The notes under the pieces are model-generated. The model worked only from the letters and a program-made list of their open reading frames with translations, was not told the DNA's origin and searched no databases. A program made the translations under genes and the position numbers. This document shows, piece by piece, positions 11,681 through 23,600 of a stretch of DNA of 64,000 bases. This DNA comes from Astropecten irregularis (taxonomy: Eukaryota; Echinodermata; Asteroidea; Paxillosida; Astropectinidae), in the NCBI GenBank assembly GCA_963971285.1, contig OZ020248.1, forward strand, positions 6,448,001 to 6,512,000, in the 5' to 3' direction. How positions within the stretch are numbered: position 1 is the first letter of the stretch; each line of letters begins with the position of its first letter.

Positions 11681-14600
11681 ATGGCTGGATTTCTGAGGAG
11701 GATTTTCACCGTGAGGGCATTGCAAACTGGCCGTGGAGTGCTTGGTACCAACATTTACCGAGGTACGTACGTGGACTCGTTTGTGGTATTTCCTTCCTGT
11801 TACAATTATTTTGCAGGAGTACATGTAGGTTGTCTTTCCTTCCTCCATGGTTTATAGCAGGTTAGGGGTGGAGTCTCGTAGGGAGGAGACAGGGCTCTTT
11901 GCAGCCCAGTCCTCTGTGATCAAAGAAACGATGTTGTTGTCTGGGATCGGGGACATATCTGGTTCTTTATAATCCCCAGAGCGGTGAGAATAATTTGGTG
12001 TGTTGTGGCATACAAAATTAATGTAGGTCAGTCTTCTTGGAGGTCATTTAATTTAGTAACCCTGGCCTACATACAGTCAGTATAGTCGGTCATGGAGGAA
12101 GAAATAGACCAGCTGTCATATGCAAATTATATATTGCAAATTTAAAGGGATTGCATACGTTTGGTAATTTGAGCCTACTGTTTGTTTCAAACCAATATAA
12201 TTGTATATATATACCATAAAACTAACCTGTGAAAGTTTCAATTCAAAAGGTGGTAGCGTTTTTGAGATTTTGGCGACAAACTAGAGCGGTTATTTCACGC
12301 CAGAGAACAGTTAGTCAATAGCTGAGAAGCGTTACGGCCATAACGCTTCTCAGATTCATAATTTTTGGAGATAAATTAAAAAGTGACATATTTTTCCATA
12401 ACCGCGGTACTTCGAATTGAACGTTTCTCAATATGCATTATACTATCCAAAGCAGCTGTACTTCTCACCAAGTAAGTTTTTATTGCCATAAATTTTCAGA
12501 GTCATTACCAAACGTATGCAATGCCTTTAATATTCATATCCATAATTCCATATGTCATTGTTGGTTGTTGTTGTTGTTTTTTGGGGCGGGGGGGTTAGTG
12601 TGCTTTAGTCCACCAGAATTATTTTTGAGACCCCGCCCAAAATTTCCCTCAAAAATCAAAGCCCTGCCCTCTTTCCACAAATTAAACCAAGTACTAATAT
12701 TGAAGAGGACATCACAACTGTTCAACATGTTTAGGTGAGCTAGTTAACTGTAGAAGCCATTGTCTGAAAATAATCCTTGTGGACTATAGCACACTAACCA
12801 CGTTTGGGGTTCATACGTGTATGCTGAAGAATAGATCATGGACTATGAAGGATGAAATAGATGAATACCGGTAGATCCAGTAATAAAGGACGCTGAACTC
12901 CCTTTTTTAATTTTGGGGCTGGGTTGACGGTTGGTCGATCAATCTAAAATTAGAAATTAGCGCTCCAGTTAATACTGGGTCTGGGGTTGTTGAGGAATAT
13001 TAGCGAATAATCAGCCTATTATGCGTGGGACTGCCTACTAAATGTATTCATTTTATCAGAATTAGGGATGTGGGGTTAAATAATGGGAGTTTGGCTACTG
13101 ATGGGACCTGTATTTTAACTGCATAAATTACTTTAAAATCAACAAAAATTGTTTTTATAGAGTTTAGAGTTTTTCAGAACATGCAGAATGAGAATATGGT
13201 GAGGCTCTGAAAATCATTAAAAATGGGGAAACTTTGTCATGTTTGTCAACCCAGATTAATAAGAAAGAACGAAGATATAAGTGCATGCATTCTGCACACG
13301 ACTAAAAGTATCACCTCGTGACCTCAAATCATTTTTTGAGGGGAATATGAACTTTGTTTATTGATTTGCAAGGTCCTGGTCGGGAAAATCCAAAAAGAAA
13401 TATGTTCACTTCAAAGACCTTGTATAAATTCATTGTTTTTTTGGTTTTTTATTTGTTTGTTTGTTAATTTTTTAACACAGTGCTCGCTTCACATTCAGTG
13501 CCTGCAGTATGCTTTAGATCTGTGTTGTATAATATAAGTACACATTAATTGCAAGTTCATTATATATTGTGAATTGATTGTGAAAGTCCAACGACAACAT
13601 TTGTAATTTAATAAGTTGCCGTGTAATACCACACCCGTAATTATGATCATACAATTTATGTCCTTCCTCCATGATATAATTAACATGAAATGAACTTGGC
13701 TAGATGCGTACTGTACGTATCAAAATACATACAGTATAGCGTCCGCTTATGTAACTTTAACCTGACAACTGCTTTGTTGTATTTCAGCTATCTGTGCTAG
13801 GTACATTGCAATTTGTGTATCTAGAATTATTTGTCCTGTACGTTCTGGTTGTCTTCATGGGTCCCTTCATCACTCTGCGTACCGTTGTGGTCGTCTGCGA
13901 GTGGACCAATGTCATGAATGACTGTCCCCGCCGGAGATCTGGGTCTGGACTCTGACCATCCGGCTCCCGGTGCTCTGGGTCAAAAACGCTGACGAATTCT
14001 TCATCAATAAGAGTGTTGACAATCTAATGAACTTATGGTAAATCAGCGGTGAGTTTATTTTGTTGGATGTGGATCTACCATGTCTACTGCACTTTAAAAC
14101 ACGGAGTGCTAGTGGAAATGAAATTCGTAACTGTTAAGTAGCCTCAAACTGCTCCGGCCCATTTTGTATCTAGATCCTCACATCTTCACCAGCTTCATAA
14201 GGCACTTGTGTCTGTGGCAGGCATTCTCATGGAGACTAAGTCTGCATGCTATTAAGTTAGCAAATCGCTTTCAAGTCTAGCGCATGGCCTGTGCATTATA
14301 GCATGGCTAGGGACTTCCATTGGGTCTACTTATTCCCTGACAGTACCACTAGCACAAATTCCCTAAGTGCATTTCATATACCCCATGTCCTAGCCAGCGC
14401 ATGCAGGATCTTCTACTTTAAAGTTCAAAGAGCCAAACAGATTTGGTATTCCTGTGAATTCCCCAAGTTGTTTGACAATTTTTTTTCCTGGCCATACAAT
14501 GCCGAAGGTCTGTCTTGAGGCTGCTGGCAATGGGGAACTTATTCAAAACCGACTTTCTTATTGGCATATTGTGCAAGACTCACAAAGTAACAAGCTCTCC

Positions 14601-17600
14601 TCGCGGGTGTCGTATTTACTCAAAAAAGTGCAAGCCCAGCATACAATTGTCTAGCCAAACAAAAATACTCCAGACTAAATAGTCTGGCTCCCCTGGTTAC
14701 CCGGTGGGCTTGAAAAAATGAGATGAGAAAAAACATGTTCTGTACGCGACTTTTATACATTTAGCTTCTAAGTCAAGTTACAACGGTGCTTTTTGTTTTG
14801 GGCATTTATTACATCAATTCTTATTTAGTCTTATGTACATACATGTACTTCAATACATTCATAAGACATAGCTGCCAAGCATTCCTATTTAAAGCTCTTG
14901 ACAACAGATACGGATTTTTGGCTTGGAAGTAGTTTGCTCTGTGATTCCTCTTTTTTAGCAGTCCCTAATTTCCTTTAAGATAGGTTGGCAGCTATGATTT
15001 GACCCCAACCCCATCAATAGGTAAAACTCTGGGCTTGTCAAATTCTAAGTTAGCTAGCCAATTGGGCGGGCCAGAAAAAAAGTTAGGGCAACTTAGGGCC
15101 CGACTTTGATTTGTGGTGGGACTTGACCGCCTTTAGTTGGCCCACGTTGTCTTTGTGAGCCTTGAAGGTGATGTTATCACAACCTTCCCATGGATCAAGC
15201 TTCTTTTCCTCGCTGTCAAGGGGAAAGGTTGTCCATAATAGTAGATCCCCGGGTAAATATTGGCCCTAGCTCCTAGCCAGGGATGACTGGTGCTTTCTTC
15301 AGACTGATGATAAACCATAAAGAGCTTTCGGGTCCCTGAAAAAAAAAAAAAAAAACAGTCCATAAATTTGCTAAGGAAGTTCTTCTTGGATATTGTTTGT
15401 GAGTGTGATTGCAGTGTCATCTTGCAAACAGCTCATTAACAAAACGGGAGGTCACTCTAGGGATGCGTCCTCCTAGTGGCGGGGGAAACTGAAAGGGAAA
15501 AAACAGAGACCAACGTTGGGCTCATGCTCAACAACCCCAAAAGTGTAAACTGTAGAATTTCAGTCAGTCATTTTGTCCATTTTGCCATGTAGAATTGTTC
15601 AAGCTTTTAACAAACTGGATCTAAAAGAAACATTTGCACGTACTGGATCTAAATGCTTGATCTAAAAAACAATACCGTAAAAAGCATTCAGAAAGTGACG
15701 ATCACATTGAGATACCATAAATCGCACATGTCACGCATGTTGCACGTGATTACATAGGTTAACTGTTCACCTGATTTTTTTCGCAATCAGTAACCGGATA
15801 TGAAATTAACCGATTTTGCCCACCACTAATCCGTCTTGCAGTTTTGGCACCAAATCTGCAGGCTTACACGATTGCCAATGGGTAGCGTTCGATCCTGCAT
15901 ATGGTGTACTATTAAAGAAGCCCTTCAATGAATCACCTAGGTGTAAAATCATCTGGTTCCAGTTGAACGCTTCCTTTCATCCATAACAAACGCTGGCACT
16001 TTTTGATTTTTAACAGTTGACTAATGCCAGGAAAATATGAATTAATGTACTGTAACGCTGTGTCATTCATACACATCTGGTGAAAGGAAGTTACATGGAA
16101 AACCTTTTGTAAAGGTGAAAGCTGAATTTGAAACAGTTTCATTTTCGATTTCCTCATTGTTTGTATTTTATGTATGTATATTGTAGGCCAATGCTAACAA
16201 ACTTTTGTCGCAGTCAAGTTTGTGCACATTAGTACTGGGACTCATTGAATGATTTATCAACTGAATAACTGTTCATTGACCATATTGGTTCCTCATTATA
16301 TAAATGCCCTGTATTAATTGCAACATATTATTAATTAAAGGGAAATGGACTAATGATATCAAGGCAATTTAGAGGAGAATTTAGGCCTATGCTTTGCATA
16401 TTTTATTTTAATAATAATGGGAGACTTTCGAAATATTGCCAGCTGCAGACTGAATTATCTTTTTTTGCTTGCTCTGAGCATGCATGCACAATTGTGAGCA
16501 TGCACGCGTCGTTGTGCGCTTGCACTATCAAGTTGATGACCCAGCTCCAAAGTCTCCCATTGTATTAAATTTTCATTGTACAAATGTGTACCTTGGTTTG
16601 AACCCACAAAAAAACATTGAAATGGCCATTGATATTCCAACTAATGTTTTTTTTTCATTCAGCTTTTAAAATGTCATCTTTGAAACCTCAAAGTGTATGA
16701 GATTTCATTGCAAATGTTTCAATTGCACAAAATATACATTAAAGATTGTGCAATAAAAGTTATTTTAGATGGCTTACTATATGGTTTCTTTTACCTTTAC
16801 TTTAGGTGTCCACGTACGATCGTCTGCGTCTATTGAGAAACTTGTGCCCAATGAATACGATGGTCCACTCATTCAAACAGAAGTGCCTGGACCCAAAACA
16901 AAGGTAGGACATTGTTGCTAAGTACGGTAGATTGGCTACTGATTCTTGGAGAATCTGTTTGCAGATTTTGATACATGTACTTATGAGACAAATATAGAAA
17001 AAAAGTCCAGTTACCATCTCTGAGAAATGTCAGGACAAATGATAATCCATTTTGCTTTTTTCATATTTTTACTTGTATCACATGTACTATGTACACATCA
17101 TATATCTGGGGGCAGATTCAGGGGGCGGGGCATTGGAGAAGTACACCCCTTCTCTCTCTGCCAATAAAAAATGAAATATTTGAAAATGGAGAGAGGGAAA
17201 GGGGGCTTTGAAGGAGAAAAAAATGGTCCATTTTATTTCTACGCCTCCCCCCTTTTTGGAAAGTCCTGGATTCACCCGTGTGTTTTGGATGTTTGTCAGA
17301 TTCACCCAGTCCATGACAGATTTCGGCAAAAAACCCCTAACTTTTACGTGCAGTTTCTTTTTGGGGTTTTGTTAAAAGGTACATGTACTATCATACTGTG
17401 GTAGTAATGGCATACATATACTGAAACAGAAATGCTCACATCTGTGATAGCTTAGCCGGGTTTTTACAACGGGCTCCCAAACTGGGTAAATAGGGCCTAC
17501 TGACTTTACTGGCAACAATCCAACAGTTGTTGATGAATAGTTTTTTTTTTCACGGATCTTTTAAAAGATCAAAAATAAAAGAGAAAAGACTTAAGAAATA

Positions 17601-20600
17601 CTGTGGCCGTTTTTCACTGTTTTCTCAAAAGGTGGGCACCGTATGGGACTGAAATTTTCACAGATGACTGTTACTGTATCTGTCTTGATATTTATTCCCA
17701 AGAATCTGTATTTCTTTGACAAAAACCAAAGTATGACATTACCTTTAAACTACATGTACATGTACACAGTGTACACAGGGTAGGGCAAAATGCATTCCAA
17801 CTTGTTTACGCAGTTACATTTTTATTGCGTGCAGGGTTAGATCATAGATTGATTGACTTTGTCCTTGGCTGAAGTCCAGCTTTTTGATCCATGAATGACC
17901 CGCTGTGGAACGTTGGTGTGGTGCCAAAAAGGTCACAAATTTGAGTACAATGCTAACTGTGGAATAACGGGTTTGGTTGTATAATAATACTGAGCTGTAA
18001 CTGAATGGACTGATTATGATGAAAATATGAAATCAAGCAAAACGTTGTTCAATTTGGAGGCACTGTACGTGGGAGGTAAGGGAACAATAACTTTAAATCT
18101 GAACTGAAGCGGGACTTTGTCAGCATGTTTTATCAAACTGCATAATAGGGGGCCCAAACTTTTGCTCATAGAAGGGATAAGTAATGCAAGACCTTGCTTT
18201 TATCCAAGCTCATTAATACCTGTTTCCAGCAGTGACGCAGCTTGGCTCTTCTCAAAGGGGATGATTAAGGGGAGGCACAGTCATATTTGTTTAGGAGGGA
18301 CGTGGCAATTTCGATTCAAGACCTAAACAAGAACTCCTGTTTACCTAACCAGCTAACCCTGGCGAGAATATCTACAAAATCACTATAAGGTCCAAACTGC
18401 GTGTTTGCTGTCAGTCAATGCGGATTATCCAAAGTTAACAAATTCTGGAGAATCGAATGTCGCCAGCCCAGAGTATTGATAAGAACTCCACTCTCATAAA
18501 AAATCCAGACTTTTTTAGGGAATGAAGTTGAACTTGAGTTCCCACAGTGGGGGTAAAATGTTCCTCTTATGACCCTTCTTGTCCAAGTGCAATTTTAGTG
18601 AGGGAAACTGAGGTGAGAGTGCTAAAACTTTGAAAGATTGGAAGTCAAGAAAATGTTTAGGGTTCAGGGCAGTGACCTCCTGGGAAAAACAAACATATAT
18701 GACAACATGACCTGGTAGGAATTTGGTTCTTAAAGGTACTATCATACTTTGGTGGCATACTGAAACAAATCTTCACCGATTTACATAAAATTACAGGGTA
18801 TAAAGATGGACCTGCTACAAACATACCGTTAACATTATTCAGCTTGAAATGCTGTATTTTTTTTCAGAAATGAGTGAAACTAATGACCGAAAACAGTTTT
18901 GATCAAAACCTAACAATTACAATTATACCTTACAATTTCGCGTAAAAATTGCATCGGTTTTTTCGCTGTATATTTTTTACTGTTTCCAATGATCAATTGA
19001 GCTGAAAATTTCACAGGTTTGTTTTTATTTTATGAAAAATCAAATTATGAACAGATCGCAGCTGTTCTATCAACTTTACCAAAGTATGATAGTGCCTTTA
19101 AAGGGGCTACACTGGGAAATGATAAGAGATGGAAAGTTGATGAGAAGAAGATACAGTTTTAGAGGTGGGAGGAAAACCCCAGAGTAATATTCTGGGTAAA
19201 ACCCACACTCAGAATAAGGTAGGGACTGAAAACCCAATCCACTTGTGGACTGAGCCAGACTTGAACCTGGTCTGCCAGAGGTGAAAAGCGAGGAAAGAAC
19301 CATTATGCCAACCTGACTTCGCCATTAAATTTTCAATTTTTATTTTATAAATGATTGAATGAATCATTAAATAATGTTTTTATAAATTTTCAAACTAACA
19401 TTTTTTGTTTTCTATTAAACAGGAGTTGCTTAAGGAACTTGAGGAAACAAACAAGGTATGAACATATCGATTGGAACATATTTCATTAATCCATAATTTT
19501 ATATTCCTACTTCTAAGCATTTGATAAATTTCAAGTCATTATTACTTGTGTTGATTTGTGTTTTTGAAATGAAATATATACAGAATGTTGGGACGGTCCA
19601 GTTGTTCATTGACTACGAGAAATCCTATGGCAACTACATCGTGGACGTGGATGGTAACCGAATGCTGGATACCTTCGCTCAGATCTCCTCCATCCCAATC
19701 GGTAAATTTAATCCCGTCTCTCATTATTACCCGCCGCTGCTAGTGCTGCCGCTGCTGCTGCTGCATCAGCTAATGCAGCGTGCTATTTGTTGTTTATTCA
19801 GCCGAAGATGGCAGCCTAAGATTGAATTTGTGTCAGCTCACGCAGACACTAAGGCCTAAAAAAAAATGTTATGTTGGCGTAACCCGACCGACCCTAAAAA
19901 TACTGCCAACCCTGGGTTTTTTTTATTCAAGGCAAGAAATGTAATGATTAAAATCTATATAAATTTGTTATAAATACGTTTGAAACAATTTCTAACCGTT
20001 TCCCATTGTTGTATTCCATGGTCCTACTTTTGCTATGGTGTACTACCAGCTTAAATAATTAGAAAGTATGTCATTTTCATTGCTGGGAGGAAAGAATCCC
20101 TACCTACCTACCCTATTTTTTTGGGCCAGTTACGCCAACATAACATTTTTTTAGGCCTATATTAAACGACCCACTGTGCATGATATGTACATGTACATGT
20201 AGATGTACAGGTACGTGTATGCTGTGTAAAGGAGGATGTACACATGTAGGACTATACCATGGAGCTATAAAACTGTTTTATAGTTCCATGTGTATAATAA
20301 AGCAAAACTATAACATTGAAAAGTGAACAAAGAAAAATTGACTGGAAAAATTTCATGGCTTCTGACTGCCAAACGAACAAAGATAGTTGACTATTGGGGT
20401 CACCACCAACATAGGGCTGCCATGGATGGCTCAGTTGGTAAAACGCCTGTACGGTATTCAGGAGGTCGCCGGTTCGAATCCCGCTCCAGTCAATTTTTCT
20501 TTGTTCACTTTTCAATGACTTAAAATAACTCAGTCAGTTTCCCTTGTGGTTATTTCACGAATAAAACTATAACATATTAAAGTTTTACTGTAATCAAATT

Positions 20601-23600
20601 TGGGAAAGGGATGAAATTGCTTTAAAATTATTGCTTAATGCATAATTAATGACTATAAATTTAAATTTTTTGACCGAAAAGTTAAAAAATTAGTATGCAT
20701 GCCCCACCTAAACAAATCCCCCTCGGAACTGATCCACACAACGTTCGACGTCATCTACATAACAAGTAGGGTCGCACCACAGTAGCTCATGCTGGCTCGC
20801 GCATATTGTCTGTAGAATTTTGCTCTTCCATTCTAACAAAAACATGAGGTCGGCAGGTTTCCAACTTGTATACTGTGTGGCGTTCTGCATGTGACTAGCA
20901 AGGTTTTTGTCGCAAAAAGTAGTAGGTCTAAAAATACCTCCTTTTTTTACCAGTTTACATACAATATTTTTTAGCACAAATAATGATGGACAGGTTGAGT
21001 TTTATTACAATACAGATCTATGCATTGAACCTCATATGAATTTAAACTACATTAAACCTTTAAAGGTAGTATCATACTTTGGTTTTTATCAAAGAAATGC
21101 AGATTCATGGGCAAAAATATCAAGGAAGATACAGTTACAGTCATCTGTGAAAATTTCAGTCCCATATGGTGCCCACCTTTTGAGAAAACAGTGAAAAACA
21201 GCCACAGTATTTCTTAAGTCTTTTCTCTTTTATTTTTGATCTTTTAAAAGATCAAAACATTTTCGGTCGTTGTTTTACTAATTTCTGGATAAATACACGA
21301 TTTCAGGCGGAAAAAATTATAACGGTATGTTTCTGCCACCACCATCTTCATACCCTGTAAGTTATACGTAAATCTGTGAACATTTCTGTTTTGGTCTCTT
21401 ACCAAAGTATGATACTACCTTTAATCCTGCATCCCGTCTGATAACGTAGGGCCTTCATCTTATTAGGGGCACCCTACCTGCTTGGCCAATGATGTGTGTA
21501 TGGTGTCATCCACCATTGGCATTGCACTGTCTGCTATTGATTGCATCGTGGCTTCAAATTTAATTTCTCTATTGAACGCAGACAGATGGATTTCGTTCTA
21601 ATATTTGAATAGCATGGTCCATGGTTCAATTTCTCATGTTTTCCTCATTTTTTCCTCACTCCAAAAACAAAATTGACAATTTGTTAAAATTTGCTTATAA
21701 TTATTATCATCATTAATGGTTTATTAAAACAGTTAAAAACTGAATTGAAACTGAAACTGAACAACAGTAAAAAAAGAAAGAAAATATATATTAAGATATG
21801 TTTAAAAAATTGACATAGGCCTAGGAATGACGATAGACTTGACGACACATTAAAATCCAAGCACAAATTGAAATCTATAGTTGAAATTGGATTATAAACA
21901 CATGGATACAAACAGTATATAAGATACGTTTAAGAAAAAAAGGACATAACAATGACAATAGACTTGATGTATTATATAAATACATGTTATGTAATGTAGA
22001 CATTACATGTATGCTATTCTTTATGATATCATAGCCCCAAGGCAGTGAAAAAATGTGAATGTTGTAAGGTCATGTACATTCACCTCAACAACTCCCAAAA
22101 TCTATGCGTTGGTGAAAATATGTTGACATAAGACAGTTCACGTGGAAAGTTGTTTGATGTGAATCGAGAATGTTGCCAGGATTTCCGTACTGAAAAGAGT
22201 CTGTAAAATGTGACTTGCACTCACATGCATGCTGTTTTTTTAATAAACATTTCTGCAATACTGTACATGTACCTTCACAGATTAAATGATTGAGTCAAGT
22301 AAGTCCAGACTTACCCCCTAGGCTTAAGTCCTTTGTGGATGAATGGATCATTATTGGAAATGTTTTTATTTCCGGATGAAAAGACTTAAAGGTAGAACTG
22401 AAGTGTTCATTTACATTCACAACAATAGAAAATATCTTAGAAGTACAGTACAGGATTGGTAACATGCTCAAACAGAAATGTTCACAGATTTACGTATAAC
22501 TTTCAGGGTATGAAAATGGTGCTGGTAGAAACCTACCGTTATTAGTTTCAGCCTGAAATGTTTCAGAAATTACTGAAACAAAGACAGAAAACAGTTTTGA
22601 TCTCGGGGTAAGATCAGTGTGTCTCTGGGTAAGATTATATGTTATGTACATGCTGAATTATACAAAGTGTGAGTGCTATTATGTGACCGATCAAGTATTT
22701 TACCTTTAAAGGTAGAACTGAACAATGCATTCATAACAATAGAAAACATCATTTTGGTATGTGATTTTAGTTTAAAAATGTAAATCTGCAAAAGTTAATT
22801 CCCTAGCTCTCATATTTCTGTGGAATTTTTCCCTCTCAAATGGTGTCATATTTGAGAAAACTTCATTTGAGAATAAAAGAAAATAAATATAAAATTGATA
22901 AATAATTGATCGTCTGATTTTGAGTCTGCAGTCAATATTTACTGATAAGGGAATGTACAAAGTTGCATATCAAAACACACACCTTTATTTGTTCTGGTTG
23001 TCCTCGAAAGCGTTAACACTAAATATGATGAAATACTACGGGTTGATTTTGTGCTATGCATTTTGAAAACTGCATGATTGGAATGCCACTAACCCTTAGA
23101 AAAATGGGAAGAAAAGAAATAATAAAAAATGAAAAACTGTACCTTTAAAGGTACTATCATACTTTGGCAAAGTTGATAGAACAGCTGCGGTCTGTTCATA
23201 ATTTGATTTGTCATGAAATAAAAACACACCTGTGAAATTTTCAACTCAATTGATTATTGGAAACAGTAGAAAACTGTGAAAAACCGTTGCAATTGTTAGC
23301 AAATTTGTGAGGTATTTGTAATTCTGAGGATTTGACCTCGGAGATCAAAACTGTTTACGGTCTTTTGTTTTACTCATTTCTGGATAAATACAGCATTTAA
23401 GGCAGACAAATTTCAATGGCATATTTGTACCAGGTCTATTTTGTACCCTGTAAATTATATGTAAATCTGTGAACATGTCTGTGTTTCCTACCAAAGTATG
23501 ATACATCTAGTACCTTTAAGACTATTTGGCCACCTGGGAATATAACAAAATTGATCAAGGGAACAAATTAAAAGCCAAAATTTGAAAACCTGAGATCTTA

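Larger units (their letters stand above)
11763..16805 (+). other. intron 1 of right ABAT copy
   Basis: A 5 kb intron. It includes the MITE at 12142-12530 and the MITE at 16416-16562. The remainder (12.6-16.3 kb) has only short frames and simple-sequence patches such as the poly-A at 15338-15354. No further exon is needed, since exons 1 and 2 join in phase. Confidence 0.7.

Noticed and set aside
19521-19859. 112-codon frame around ABAT exon 4
   Set aside because: Only 19584-19701 is coding; the remainder is intron on either side of clear AG and GT borders.
20420-20495. Functional tRNA gene
   Set aside because: Box A and box B are present, but arms do not pair fully and the same sequence recurs with a shared tail at six places, so it is a SINE head.
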